Positions 8,329-17,798 are shown, counted from the stretch's first letter. The stretch: DNA of 64,000 nt from Rhodococcus sp. HNM0563 (GCF_012726195.1 NZ_JAASAF010000006.1:310001-374000), one strand, 5' to 3'. Translations and numbers: made by a program. Notes: a model not told the origin generated them from the letters alone.

Positions 8329-8365
8329 GGAAAGGCCGGTGACGCAGAGCGTCATCGGCCTTTCC
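8329..8365. terminator. Bidirectional hairpin between lipocalin and SDR genes
   Basis: GGAAAGGCCG plus 7 further paired bases, loop AGA, and the complementary arm ending CGGCCTTTCC: a 17-bp stem with one G-T wobble. It lies between convergent stops at 8321 and 8369. Part of the right arm (CATCGGCCTTTC) is repeated just downstream at 8370-8381. Confidence 0.85.
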
Positions 8366-8368
8366 GTG

Positions 8369-9868
8369 TCATCGGCCTTTCGGTGCTGTTCCGGCAATGT
8401 TCTCGAGCATGCCTGCGAAGATGATTCCGTGGAACGGAAGAAGTGAGTACCAGTACATGCGGCCGGCAAGACCTTTGGGAAAGAAGACGGCGCGCTGGTA
8501 CAGGCGGGTGCGGTCGGTGCCGAGAGGTTCGACCCGCCATTCGAGCCATGCGCCGCCCGGCGCAAGCATTTCCGCTCGCAGCCGCAACAACTTCGGGCGG
8601 TCGATGCGCTCGACCCGCCAGAAATCGAGTGCATCACCGGTGTGCAGGGTCCGGGGATTCCGCCGTCCGCGGTTCAGTCCCACTCCGCCCGCGAAGCGGT
8701 CGAGCCAGCCGCGAATCGTCCACGCCAACGGGAATGAATACCAGCCGTTCTCACCGCCGATTCCTTCGACGACATCCCACACCGCGTTCACGTCGGTATC
8801 GCAGTCGAGGCTGCGCTCATCCGTGTAGACGACCTCCCCGGCCCACTCCGGATCCGACGGTAGCGGGTCGGCGGGCGCACCGACAGGCGACGCATTCGCC
8901 CAGGTGGTTTCCACTTCACCGCGTTCGATACGTCCCAGTGCCAATGCGACGGCGTCGCGGTACCCGGTGAGCCCGCCGCGCGGCGGCGCGATCGCCTCGT
9001 CGACGGCGTGATCGTCCATCACCGCATCGTTTCCCAGCGATTCGATCAGGGTGCGGCCCAGGGACGGCGGGATCGGAGTGACCAGGCCGATCCACAGGCC
9101 GGCCAGTTTCGGTGTGAGAACCGGAAGCACCAGGATCCTGCGACGGTGCAATCCCGCGACGTCTGCGTAGACCTGCATCATCTCGCCGTACCGCAGCACA
9201 TCGGGCCCGCCGATGTCATAGGCGCGGCTGCTCGGCAGCGGGGCGGTCGCTGCGGCAACCAGATAGTGGAGCACGTCCCGGATCGCGATCGGCTGGATCC
9301 GGTTGTTCACCCATCGGGGTGTCGTCATGACGGGCAGGCGATTGCTCAGATGCCGGATCATCTCGAATGACGCCGAACCCGAACCGATCACCACGCCCGC
9401 CTGAAGCACCAACGTGGGTACCCCGGACTCGAGCAGGATCCGGCCCACCTGTGCTCGCGACTTCAGGTGCGTCGACAACTCCGCGGACTTCGGGTGCAGG
9501 CCACCGAGATAGACGATTCTCCCCACATCTGCGCTGCGTGCGGCTGCGGCGACGTGTTCGGCAGCGCGTCGTTCTGCGTCGAGGAATTCGCCGCGACCAC
9601 CCATCGAATGCACCAGATAGTAGACGACGTCGATGTCCCGGCATGCCCGCTCGAGCGATTCGGGATCGCCGAGGTCGCCGCGCACCACCTCCACATCGCC
9701 GGCCCACGGCACGTCGCGGAGTTTGTCTGGATTGCGCGCGAGAACCCGCACCCGGTGTCCCGCTGCGACCAGGCGAGGTGCGAGCCGGCCGCCGATGTAC
9801 CCGGTAGCCCCAGTCACGAGGATGCGCAGCGACTGCCCGGGCGACTCGGCGCGACCTGTTTCGGTCAT
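8369..9868 (-). CDS. NAD(P)-binding SDR with C-terminal DUF2867 domain
   Basis: 499 residues. N-terminal extended/atypical SDR domain with TGATGYIGG (about 19-27) and the VHSMGG segment; C-terminal DUF2867 domain (about 340-490), a START-like fold. The group resembles NmrA-like reductases with a lipid-binding module. The start overlaps the stop of the upstream TIGR01777 gene as ATGA, so the pair is translationally coupled, and photolyase lies 60 nt further upstream in the same direction. The same type of protein occurs beside photolyase and CFA genes in proteobacterial photo-oxidative clusters. Substrate unknown. Confidence 0.88.
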   Translation of the reverse strand: MTETGRAESPGQSLRILVTGATGYIGGRLAPRLVAAGHRVRVLARNPDKLRDVPWAGDVEVVRGDLGDPESLERACRDIDVVYYLVHSMGGRGEFLDAERRAAEHVAAAARSADVGRIVYLGGLHPKSAELSTHLKSRAQVGRILLESGVPTLVLQAGVVIGSGSASFEMIRHLSNRLPVMTTPRWVNNRIQPIAIRDVLHYLVAAATAPLPSSRAYDIGGPDVLRYGEMMQVYADVAGLHRRRILVLPVLTPKLAGLWIGLVTPIPPSLGRTLIESLGNDAVMDDHAVDEAIAPPRGGLTGYRDAVALALGRIERGEVETTWANASPVGAPADPLPSDPEWAGEVVYTDERSLDCDTDVNAVWDVVEGIGGENGWYSFPLAWTIRGWLDRFAGGVGLNRGRRNPRTLHTGDALDFWRVERIDRPKLLRLRAEMLAPGGAWLEWRVEPLGTDRTRLYQRAVFFPKGLAGRMYWYSLLPFHGIIFAGMLENIAGTAPKGR

Positions 9869-11229
9869 GACGCCGCCAGCAGGTGGCCGAGCTGGTGGCG
9901 CAGGCAGTCCTCGAGGGAGGCTCGGCGGAATGTGTGCCCGGCGTCGAGCAGGCGCCGGGGTACGACGTACTGGTCGGCGGTCGCCAACTCGCGGGCACCT
10001 TGCTCACCGAGCAGCAACTTCGGACCGAAGCCCGGGACGGGCACCAACGCCGGACGGTGCAATACATCCGCCAGAACTCGCGTGTATTCCTCGTTTCGGA
10101 CCGGTTCCGGCGCAACAGCATTGACAGGGCCCGACAACGCCGGGTCGTAGAGCGCGCGATGGTAGACGTCGAGCAGGTCGTCGAGATCGATCCATGACAA
10201 CCACTGCCTTCCGCTGCCGAGGCGCCCACCGAGACCTGCGGCGAACAGGGGCCGCATCAGCTGCAGCGTGCCGCCGCGCGGGGTCTGCACCACCCCGGTA
10301 CGCACATTGACCACGCGCAGCCCCGCGTCGGCCGCGGGTGCGGTGGCGGCCTCCCAATCGGTCACCACATCGGTGAGGAAACCTCCTCCACCCGTGGAGT
10401 GCTCGTCGAGTGGTTCGTCGCCTCGGTTGTAGCCGTACAGTCCGATCGCCGACGCACACACGAACGTTGCGGGTCCGTTCGCGGTCCCGGCGGCGCGTTC
10501 GGCGAGCCGTCGCGTCGGCCCGATGCGGCTCTCGCGTATGGCGGCCTTGTGCGAATCGGTGAACCGGCCGGCGATCGACGCGCCGGCCAGATGGACTACT
10601 GCGTCGACCCCCTCGAACAGGTCGGGGGCGGGTGACTCGGGATCCCAGCGGCGCTCGTCGTCGCCCTGTGCCAGACGACGCACGAGGCGGATCACTCGGT
10701 ATCCGCCCGTGCTCAGGAACGCGGTCAGTGCCGTGCCGACGAGCCCGGTCGTGCCGGACACCGCGACGGTCGCGGGCCGCACTCCCTGCTCGCGTGCCCA
10801 GCGGTGCCTCGCGAGGTCGTCGGCGAGCTGGCGGTGCCGATACCGGAACGTCTGGAGCAGCAAGCGCTCGGGGATCGGAGTGTCGACGCGATCGGTCACA
10901 CGGGTGCGGTTGTCGTCGACCTTCTCGAACCGGTGTTCGTGACGCCACGAGCGGACAAGCCCTGACGGTAGCGACATCACCCCGTCGCGGCCGAGTGCAT
11001 CGACGAAGCGAGCCGGTGGATCGTAGGCGTCCCGCTGATGGTCCGCGACCCACCGCAAGCCCCCGGGCAGTCCGAGGACGGCGCGTCCGTCCGCGAGGGA
11101 TTCGGCCTCGGATACGACGCTCATCGGCTGCCACGGCGGTAGCAGGCGATGGATCGCGCCGCGCCGCGTGTGCCAGTCGAACACGTCGTCGCGGGACGCA
11201 TCGACGATGCTGCTGTACTCGATTCCCAT
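9865..11229 (-). CDS. TIGR01777 family epimerase-like protein with N-terminal SRPBCC domain
   Basis: 454 residues. N-terminal SRPBCC/START-like domain (about 1-145), then an NAD-binding epimerase-like domain opening VSGTTGLVG at about 155, and a C-terminal DUF1731 segment (about 400-450). The ordinary TIGR01777 protein (YfcH/SULA-like) lacks the SRPBCC part, so this is a fusion common in actinobacteria. It probably binds a hydrophobic ligand and an NAD(P) cofactor; activity unknown. It sits between photolyase and the DUF2867 SDR, all on the minus strand. Confidence 0.88.
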   Translation of the reverse strand: MGIEYSSIVDASRDDVFDWHTRRGAIHRLLPPWQPMSVVSEAESLADGRAVLGLPGGLRWVADHQRDAYDPPARFVDALGRDGVMSLPSGLVRSWRHEHRFEKVDDNRTRVTDRVDTPIPERLLLQTFRYRHRQLADDLARHRWAREQGVRPATVAVSGTTGLVGTALTAFLSTGGYRVIRLVRRLAQGDDERRWDPESPAPDLFEGVDAVVHLAGASIAGRFTDSHKAAIRESRIGPTRRLAERAAGTANGPATFVCASAIGLYGYNRGDEPLDEHSTGGGGFLTDVVTDWEAATAPAADAGLRVVNVRTGVVQTPRGGTLQLMRPLFAAGLGGRLGSGRQWLSWIDLDDLLDVYHRALYDPALSGPVNAVAPEPVRNEEYTRVLADVLHRPALVPVPGFGPKLLLGEQGARELATADQYVVPRRLLDAGHTFRRASLEDCLRHQLGHLLAAS

Positions 11230-11289
11230 CGTGCCTCCGTGGATCGTTCCGCCTGTGTTCCATTCGGAGCCGGTCGCTCGGCGGATGGA

Positions 11290-12639
11290 TCAGCCTCGGG
11301 CGGAGATCTCTCCGTATCGTGCCAACGCCACCTGTCGCTCGTGGGCATGATCGACCATCGGCTCGGGATATCCGGGCGGTGGGCCGTCCGGCAGCCGATG
11401 GACACTCTTACCCGCGATGCCGCCCAACTCGGGTACCCAGCGGCGCACGTAGTCACCCTTCGGATCGAACTTCTCGCCCTGTGAGGTCGGGTTGAAGACG
11501 CGGAAATAGGGTGCGGCATCGGTGCCGCAACCGGCCGTCCACTGCCATCCGTGCTGGTTGGATGCGAGATCTCCGTCCACGAGGTGCGACATGAAGTGCT
11601 TCGCGCCCCACCACCACGGCAAATGCAGATCCTTGGTGAGGAATGACGCGACGATCATCCGGAGCCGATTGTGCATCCAGCCTTCCGCGAGTAGTTGCCG
11701 CATGCCCGCGTCGACGATCGGGAATCCGGTGCGGCCCTGCTGCCACGCGGCGAAGGCACGCTCGGCGTCCGGCCCGGTGTCGTAGCGGATGCTCTCGAAC
11801 CGGGGGTTGTAGTTGCGGTATGCGGTGTCGGGGCGGTGGTGGAGGACGTCGGCGTAGAAGTCGCGCCAGCACAGTTCGCTGCGGAAGGCCACGGCGCCGG
11901 GGTCCGAACGGCCGCGCAGATCATGGAGCAGGGTGCGCGGGTGCAGGCACCCGAATTTGAGGGCGGCGGACAACCGGCTCGTGCCGTCGAGATCGGGCCG
12001 GTCGCGGTCGGTGTCGTATCTTTCGAGCTCGTCGTCGCGGAACTCCCGCCACCGACGCAGCGCAGCCTGTTCACCGGCCGGGGGCAGCGTGATGTCGGTG
12101 TCGTCGTCCGGGATGTCGACGCGCAGGTCGATACCGTCCGGGTCCAGCCACGACACGGTGGAGACGTCGGTAGTCGCGGGTGAGCGCCACCCGTGGTCGA
12201 GCCACGCGCGCCGGAACGGGGTGAACACTCGGTACGGTGTGCCGTCGTTCTTGACGACGCGGCCGGGTGAGACCGCGTACGGCGAGCCGGTCCGGACCAG
12301 CGGCACATCACCGAGCGCGGTCTCGACCGCTCGGTCGCGGCGCGATCCGTACGGCGCGTGATCGGCACTGATGTGCACAGCACCCGCATCGAACTCGCGG
12401 GCGATCTTCGGTACCACGGTGGCGGGGTCGCCGCGGACGACCAGCAGCCGCCCGCCGAGGTCGTCGTCGAGAGCGCGCAGACATCGCAGCAGAAATGTGT
12501 GGCGGGGTCCGGTTGCCGCGAACCTGTCGTCGAGCACGAACAGCGCGACCACTCGGCCGGCATCGGCGGCACTCGACAGGGTGGGCATATCGCTCAGCCG
12601 CAGATCGCGGCGGAACCAGACGACTTCGGTGGTACTCAC
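11290..12639 (-). CDS. phr: Deoxyribodipyrimidine photolyase (class I)
   Basis: 449 residues from GTG at 12639. N-terminal photolyase/antenna domain (TTEVVWFRRDLRLSD) and C-terminal FAD-binding domain with GRTGFPIVDAGMRQL, WMHNRLRMIVASFLTKDL and the Trp-rich NQHGWQWTAGCGTD block. The enzyme uses blue light and reduced FAD to split cyclobutane pyrimidine dimers. The open frame runs a further 100 codons upstream, but that part is antisense to the S4 gene and lacks photolyase sequence. A CCATCC -35-like box lies at 12666-12661 on this strand, but the matching -10 is poor. The 60-nt gap to the next gene suggests one operon. Confidence 0.93.
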   Translation of the reverse strand: MSTTEVVWFRRDLRLSDMPTLSSAADAGRVVALFVLDDRFAATGPRHTFLLRCLRALDDDLGGRLLVVRGDPATVVPKIAREFDAGAVHISADHAPYGSRRDRAVETALGDVPLVRTGSPYAVSPGRVVKNDGTPYRVFTPFRRAWLDHGWRSPATTDVSTVSWLDPDGIDLRVDIPDDDTDITLPPAGEQAALRRWREFRDDELERYDTDRDRPDLDGTSRLSAALKFGCLHPRTLLHDLRGRSDPGAVAFRSELCWRDFYADVLHHRPDTAYRNYNPRFESIRYDTGPDAERAFAAWQQGRTGFPIVDAGMRQLLAEGWMHNRLRMIVASFLTKDLHLPWWWGAKHFMSHLVDGDLASNQHGWQWTAGCGTDAAPYFRVFNPTSQGEKFDPKGDYVRRWVPELGGIAGKSVHRLPDGPPPGYPEPMVDHAHERQVALARYGEISARG

Positions 12640-12672
12640 CCGTCCAGTGTGCGTGGAGGGGGATGGGTGACA

Positions 12673-12906
12673 ATGGCGAACATGGCCGATGCGTTCGAAG
12701 TTCCCATCCGTGACGACTCGATCAGGCTCGGTCAGTTCCTGAAACTGGCGAGCCTGATCGACTCCGGTGCCGAGGCCAAAGAGGTGATCGCCGACGGTCT
12801 CGTCTCGGTCAACGGTGAGATCGAGGTGCGCAGGGGCAGGCAGTTGCACACCGGCGACGTCGTCGAGATCGGTGGAGTGAGCGCGCGGGTGGCCCGCGAC
12901 ACGTGA
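12673..12906 (+). CDS. S4-domain RNA-binding protein (YbcJ/YaaA-like)
   Basis: 77 residues, essentially one S4 domain: LGQFLKLASLIDSGAEAK, then VIADGLVSVNGEIE and the terminal GDVVEI. Small stand-alone S4 proteins bind structured RNA; some act on ribosomal or regulatory RNA. GGAGGGGG at 12655-12662 serves as ribosome binding site. A GTG at 12667 or ATG at 12682 are alternative starts. It is divergent from and overlaps the promoter area of photolyase, and converges on rraA with a 4-nt gap. Confidence 0.85.
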   Translation: MANMADAFEVPIRDDSIRLGQFLKLASLIDSGAEAKEVIADGLVSVNGEIEVRRGRQLHTGDVVEIGGVSARVARDT

Positions 12907-12910
12907 CCGG

Positions 12911-13399
12911 TCAGTCTGCCGCGCGGACGACCACGCCGTCATGATCGCTGTAGACGATCTCGCCCGGGTTGAACGTCACCCCGCCGATCTCGACGGGCAC
13001 GTTCTTCTCGCCCGACCCGGTCTGGGTGCTTTTGCGCGGGTTGGTGCCCAGCGCTTTGACACCGATGTCGAGGGTGCGCAGGATTGCGGAGTCGCGGACG
13101 GCACCGTTGATGATCACGCCGGACCAGCCGTTGTCGACTCCGCGTCCGGCGATGATGTCGCCCACGAGGGCGGTATGGATGCTCGCGTCGCCGTCCACCA
13201 CCAGGACACCGCCGTTGCCCGGCTCGGACAGCGTCTGCTTGACCAGCAGATTGTCCTGGAAGCAGCGGATCGTCGTGATCGGTCCGGCGAACTCGGCGCG
13301 GCCTCCGAACTGGATGAACTGGGTGTCGCAGCTGCGGATGTCGGGGCCGATCTCGTCGGCGAGGTCGGCGGTCGCGGTGAATTCGATGGCTTCGCTCAT
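12911..13399 (-). CDS. rraA: RraA family protein
   Basis: 162 residues, the usual RraA length. Opening [15 protein letters not shown], central GGVLVVDGD and [15 protein letters not shown] are family signatures. In E. coli RraA inhibits RNase E; other members are 4-hydroxy-4-methyl-2-oxoglutarate/oxaloacetate aldolases with a Gx19RD metal site. The RD pair is present (AVRDS), so aldolase activity is possible. The old annotation menG for this family is wrong. No strong Shine-Dalgarno precedes the ATG. Confidence 0.9.
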   Translation of the reverse strand: MSEAIEFTATADLADEIGPDIRSCDTQFIQFGGRAEFAGPITTIRCFQDNLLVKQTLSEPGNGGVLVVDGDASIHTALVGDIIAGRGVDNGWSGVIINGAVRDSAILRTLDIGVKALGTNPRKSTQTGSGEKNVPVEIGGVTFNPGEIVYSDHDGVVVRAAD

Positions 13400-13532
13400 G
13401 GGGGGAGGATAATCCCTGTGCAGGCGCCCCTCGATGATGGTGACGACGGCCACGGGCTCACTTCGCCGCAAATGGGTAGATTCTTGTATTCTTACTGGCC
13501 GGTTTCGACCATGACGGATACAGGACGGTGAC

Positions 13533-14282
13533 ATGCCTCTCGACGCCCGATCGGCCGTTGTTCGCGTGCCGAAAGCCGGTGAGTTGATCGCCGCGAGTCT
13601 GCGTCGTCAGATCATCACCGGTGAGCTGGAGGCAGGTGAACCGCTGCCCAACGAGGCCGCTCTGATGGAGCGATTCGGGGTGTCCCGGCCCACGCTGCGC
13701 GAAGCGTTCCGAATCCTCGAATCCGAAGGCATCATCACCGTGCTCCGCGGTGCGCGCGGCGGCGCGCGCGTCCAGGCGCCCGATGGATCGACGGCGGCCC
13801 GGTACACGGGCTTGATCCTGCAGTACCGCGGTGTTCCCCTCGCCGACGTCTACCGCGCACGCACCGAACTCGAGGTCGCGGCTGTCGGGTTGATCGCCGC
13901 AGACCCGGGCGACCGCATCGACGCACTCGCAGAGGTCGTCGAGCGCGGCGACACCCTGGTCGACGACCCGCACGCGTTCGTCAAATATGCGAGCGATGTG
14001 AACCGCACGATCATGGAACTCGGCGGCAATCAGACGATGTCGACGCTCGCGAGCATGCTGCTCGACATCATGGACGCGCACAACGCGCTGTTCCTGTCGA
14101 CGCGGACGGAGCGGGACAGTCCGGGGACGGCCGTCGCGTTGCGCGCCAACCACAAGCTCGTCGAATTGTTGCGCGCTGGGGAACCCGGTGCGGCGGAGGC
14201 ATTCTGGCGTCGTCACCTGGACAGCGTCGAGCGCTACATGACCGGCGACTCGGAAACCACTCTCGTCGAAGTGCTGTCGTGA
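13533..14282 (+). CDS. GntR/FadR family transcriptional regulator
   Basis: 249 residues. N-terminal winged helix (about 12-80; [20 protein letters not shown]) and C-terminal FCD-type all-helical ligand domain (about 100-235). Such regulators sense organic acids or acyl compounds. The start ATG has AGGACGG upstream. The upstream 134 nt, shared with rraA, contains an A/T-rich stretch (13470-13494, AGATTCTTGTATTCTTAC) that could hold promoter and operator. The stop abuts the convergent mntH stop directly. The target is not apparent. Confidence 0.9.
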   Translation: MPLDARSAVVRVPKAGELIAASLRRQIITGELEAGEPLPNEAALMERFGVSRPTLREAFRILESEGIITVLRGARGGARVQAPDGSTAARYTGLILQYRGVPLADVYRARTELEVAAVGLIAADPGDRIDALAEVVERGDTLVDDPHAFVKYASDVNRTIMELGGNQTMSTLASMLLDIMDAHNALFLSTRTERDSPGTAVALRANHKLVELLRAGEPGAAEAFWRRHLDSVERYMTGDSETTLVEVLS

Positions 14283-15512
14283 TCAGCTGCCGGTCGCGGT
14301 CAGCCACACCAGTGCGACGTTCAGCGCAACGATGAGGCCCGCGGTGAGCCACGCGGCTGCGGTCACCGCCCGGGCGTTGCGCATCCCGCCCATCACTGTT
14401 GCGTCGGAGGTCAGCCGCACGAGGGGAATCACCGCGAACGGGATGCACATACTCAGCACCACCTGACTGAGTACGAGCGCGAAGGTCGGATCCACGCCGA
14501 CGGCGAGCAGGATCAGGGCGGGAATCATCACGACCACGCGCCGGATGAACGGGCGGATCCGGATGTGGAGCAGACCCGCCATGATCTCAGCGCCTGCGGC
14601 CGAGCCCACGGCGGTCGACGCCAGTCCCGACGCGAGCAACCCCACCGCGAACGCCGTCGCGACTGCGGGGCCGAGGGCATCGGTGATTGCAGCGTGTGCG
14701 CCCTCGATGGTGTCGGTGCCGGGCGTGTCGCGCAGGGCGGACGCTGCGAGGAGCAGCATGCCGATGTTGACGCTGCCAGCGACGAACAGGCCCCCGGCCA
14801 CATCCCATCGGGTCGCGCGTATGACGCGGTCGAGTTTCGGTCCTGGTTCGACTTTGCCGTGCCGTCCGCGTGACAGCGCCGAATGCAGATAGATCGCATG
14901 CGGCATCACGGTCGCGCCCAGCATCGACGCGGCGAGCAGGACGGTGTCGGTGCCTGCGAATCGGGGCACGAGCCCGGCGGCGGCATCGATGGGGGAGACG
15001 TCGGTGAACAGCAGACCGCACAGGAACCCGATGGTGATGATGGCCAGCATGCTCACCACGACGTACTCGAATGTTCGCTGACCTCGACGGTTGTGCACCG
15101 ACAGGATGACCATCGACACGGCGCCGGTGATCAGGCCGCCGACGAACAGCGGGAGCCCGAACAGCAGGTGCAGGGCGATCGCCCCGCCGATGACTTCGGC
15201 GACGTCGGTGGCGATTGCCATGACCTCGGCCTGGATCCAGAATGCGCGACGCGACGGGGTGCGGAGCCGGTCGCCGAGTAGTTCCGGGAGGGAGCGTCCG
15301 GTGACGACACCGAGTTTGGCAGACAGATACTGGACGAGGATCGCCATCGCGTTCGCGACGACGAGTACCCACAGCAGCAGGTAGCCGTAGCGGGCCCCCG
15401 CGGTGAGGTTGGCGGCGACGTTACCGGGATCGACGTAGGCGACGGCCGCGACGAAGGCGGGGCCGACGAGTGCGGCCAGACGCGGAGTTGCCGTTGTGCG
15501 CGTCGTGTTCAG
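14283..15512 (-). CDS. mntH: NRAMP-type divalent metal (manganese) transporter MntH
   Basis: 409 residues, 11 hydrophobic segments. The NRAMP metal-site motifs are present: DPGN in the first helix (28-31, YVDPGNVAANL) and MPH in the sixth (GATVMPHAIYL). It imports Mn2+ (and Fe2+) with protons. No ATG, GTG or TTG start exists close to the conserved N-terminus. The best candidate is CTG at 15512, which overlaps the upstream stop as CTGA and gives the usual family length. The nearest ordinary start lies far upstream inside the neighbouring gene. No manganese-responsive element was recognised here. Confidence 0.88.
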   Translation of the reverse strand: MNTTRTTATPRLAALVGPAFVAAVAYVDPGNVAANLTAGARYGYLLLWVLVVANAMAILVQYLSAKLGVVTGRSLPELLGDRLRTPSRRAFWIQAEVMAIATDVAEVIGGAIALHLLFGLPLFVGGLITGAVSMVILSVHNRRGQRTFEYVVVSMLAIITIGFLCGLLFTDVSPIDAAAGLVPRFAGTDTVLLAASMLGATVMPHAIYLHSALSRGRHGKVEPGPKLDRVIRATRWDVAGGLFVAGSVNIGMLLLAASALRDTPGTDTIEGAHAAITDALGPAVATAFAVGLLASGLASTAVGSAAGAEIMAGLLHIRIRPFIRRVVVMIPALILLAVGVDPTFALVLSQVVLSMCIPFAVIPLVRLTSDATVMGGMRNARAVTAAAWLTAGLIVALNVALVWLTATGS

Positions 15513-15883
15513 CGGCCGAACCGGCGCTCGTAGTCGGCGCGTTCGCGGTCCGCGCGGGCGCGGGCCTTCGCGCCGAGCAGCGCGGGATCGAAGCCGTGCT
15601 GCTGGAGGCGATGACGCTGCCAGATCGGCATGAGTGCGACGGAGAAGTAGATCCACGGCAGCAGCAGGAGCAGCATCATCGACAGCGGCATCCAGACCGG
15701 GCCGGGGATGAGCAGGAACAGCAGCAGGAACGGGATGAGGGGAAGGTTCCACCGCAGCAGGTACCGCCTGGCTGCCCCCGGGCCGACGATGTCGTCACGC
15801 ACCCACTCGCGCATCTCGGTGGGCAGCGTGCGACCGAACATGTAACCGATCCGCTGAGGCAAATTAGGTCGCGCGCTACTCAT
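15509..15883 (-). CDS. Small membrane protein, DUF5313-like
   Basis: 124 residues. The N-terminal phrase RIGYMFGRTLPTEMREWVRDD and two adjacent hydrophobic segments (about 46-64 and 66-86) resemble the actinobacterial DUF5313 family. The C-terminus is highly charged. Function unknown. The stop overlaps the mntH start as CTGA, so expression of the two may be coupled; 18 nt separate it from fadD upstream. Confidence 0.75.
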   Translation of the reverse strand: MSSARPNLPQRIGYMFGRTLPTEMREWVRDDIVGPGAARRYLLRWNLPLIPFLLLFLLIPGPVWMPLSMMLLLLLPWIYFSVALMPIWQRHRLQQHGFDPALLGAKARARADRERADYERRFGR

Positions 15884-15901
15884 ATTGCCCAGGATAGAGC
15901 G

Positions 15902-17743
15902 TCACTCGTAGAGGCGCGTCAGGCTGTCCGAGAATGTATCGACCACCACTTTCCTGCGCAGCTTCATACTGGGCGTGAGATCGCCTTCTTCGACGCTGAG
16001 CTCGCGCTCGATGATCGTGAACTTCTTGATCTGCTCCCATCGATTGAGCTGCAGATTGAGCGTGTCGATGTCCTTCGAGATCAGTTCGCGCGTCTTGTCG
16101 TGTTGCGTGATCTCGGAGAACGAACTGCCGTCGAGTCCGTTCTTGCTCGCCCATTCCGTGACGGCCTCGGCGTCGAGCGCCACCAGTGCGACGCAGTACG
16201 GCTTGCCCTCACCGTGGACGATGATCTCCGCCGCGTAGGGAGAGATGCCCTTGAAGGTCGCTGCAATCGCCGACGGCGCGACGTACTTGCCCTGCGACGT
16301 CTTGAACATGTCCTTCTTCCGGTCGGTGATCTTCAGGTAGCCGTCGTCGTCGAGGCTGCCGATGTCGCCCGTGTGGAACCACCCGTCGGACTCGAGCGCT
16401 TCGGCGGTCGCGTCGGGACGGTCGTGGTAGCCGGTCATCACGCCGGGGCCCTTGATGAGCACTTCGCCATCGTCGGCGATCTTCACCTCGGTGCCGGGGA
16501 GAGGCCAGCCCACCGTGCCGAGCCGGTTGGCCTGGGGGCGGTTGACGCAGGACGCCGCCGATGTCTCCGTCAGTCCGTAGCCCTCGAGTACAGGAATGCC
16601 GACGGCGTCGAACCACTGGGCGACGTCGGGATTCAGTGCCGCCGAGCCGGAGATGAAGAAGCGGAGACGACCGCCGAATCGTTCCCGGATGGTCGAGAGC
16701 ACCAGCTTGTCGGCAACCTTGTGCTGGGCCGAGTCGAGCAGGCCCGGTGAACGTCCGCCCTGGCGCGCCTTCGACACGTTGGTGCCCACGCCCATGGCCC
16801 AGTCGAAGAGCACCTTCTTGATGCCGCCCTCTTCGTTCATCATCCCTTCGACGCGCGCGTGGGCTTTCTCGAAGATGCGAGGAGCCGCGCCCATGAACGT
16901 GGGGCGCACGACGGCGAGATTCTCGACGATCTTGTCGACCCGCCCGTCTACCGCGGTGGGGAAGCCCATCTGCAGCGGCAGCGTCAGCAGCACCTTGCCG
17001 AACACGTGCGACAGCGGAAGCCAGAGGTACTGCAGATCGCCGGACCCGAGAAGACCGACGGAGTCGACCGCGGCGGCCTCATACGTCCACGCCGAATGCG
17101 GCAGGCGCACGCCCTTCGGCTTGCCGGTGGTGCCGGAGGTGTAGATGACGGTCGCAAGGTGGTGGGGCTCGATGCTGTGAATCCGGTCGATCACCACACC
17201 CGAATCCTCGGCGAGACGAGCCCGGCCGAGCTCTGCGAGCTCGTCGAATCCGATCACCCAGTCGCCGTCGCCCGATCCGTCGATCACGACGACCTTGGCG
17301 ACATCCGGAAGTTCACTGCGATGCTGAAGGAGTTTGTCGACCTGCGTGTGGTCTTCCGCGATGACGATGTGGCTTCCCGAGTTCGCGACGATGAACGCGA
17401 CATCCGGTGCGTGGGTGGTGGGATACACCGTCGTGGTCGCGCCGCCTGCGCACATCACCGCGAGATCGGACAGCACCCATTCGTAGCGGGTCGACGACGC
17501 CAGCGCGACGCGGTCTTCGAGGCCGAGGCCCAGCGACAGCAGCCCGGCTGCGAGGAGGCGGGCCTTGTCGCCGGTCTCTTCCCACGTGGAGCTCGTCCAC
17601 CCGCCCTTGCCGTCGGGGTAGCGGAAGGCTTCTTCGTCCGGGGTTGCGGCGACGCGGTCGATGAACAGCCGAGCAACGGACGGCGCCCGCTTCTCGATCT
17701 TGGCGTGATCGACTTTTTCCTCGGACGCGCGCATCGTGGTCAT
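15902..17743 (-). CDS. Long-chain fatty acid-CoA ligase (FadD15-like)
   Basis: 613 residues. The AMP-binding P-loop YTSGTTGKPKG lies at about 201-211; adenylate-forming motifs GYGLTE and WFHTGDIG and the C-terminal catalytic Lys in TPSMKLRRK follow. It activates long-chain fatty acids to acyl-CoA with ATP. The large size and internal sequence (GVGTNVSKARQGG region) match FadD15-type AMP ligases. Start ATG at 17743; an in-frame ATG nine bases later is possible. Likely monocistronic or leading into the DUF5313-like gene. Confidence 0.92.
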   Translation of the reverse strand: MTTMRASEEKVDHAKIEKRAPSVARLFIDRVAATPDEEAFRYPDGKGGWTSSTWEETGDKARLLAAGLLSLGLGLEDRVALASSTRYEWVLSDLAVMCAGGATTTVYPTTHAPDVAFIVANSGSHIVIAEDHTQVDKLLQHRSELPDVAKVVVIDGSGDGDWVIGFDELAELGRARLAEDSGVVIDRIHSIEPHHLATVIYTSGTTGKPKGVRLPHSAWTYEAAAVDSVGLLGSGDLQYLWLPLSHVFGKVLLTLPLQMGFPTAVDGRVDKIVENLAVVRPTFMGAAPRIFEKAHARVEGMMNEEGGIKKVLFDWAMGVGTNVSKARQGGRSPGLLDSAQHKVADKLVLSTIRERFGGRLRFFISGSAALNPDVAQWFDAVGIPVLEGYGLTETSAASCVNRPQANRLGTVGWPLPGTEVKIADDGEVLIKGPGVMTGYHDRPDATAEALESDGWFHTGDIGSLDDDGYLKITDRKKDMFKTSQGKYVAPSAIAATFKGISPYAAEIIVHGEGKPYCVALVALDAEAVTEWASKNGLDGSSFSEITQHDKTRELISKDIDTLNLQLNRWEQIKKFTIIERELSVEEGDLTPSMKLRRKVVVDTFSDSLTRLYE

Positions 17744-17798
17744 TGCCCCAGTCTAGAAGGGGAGAACTCCGGTTACGCGCTGTTCCGGCGACCACGCT

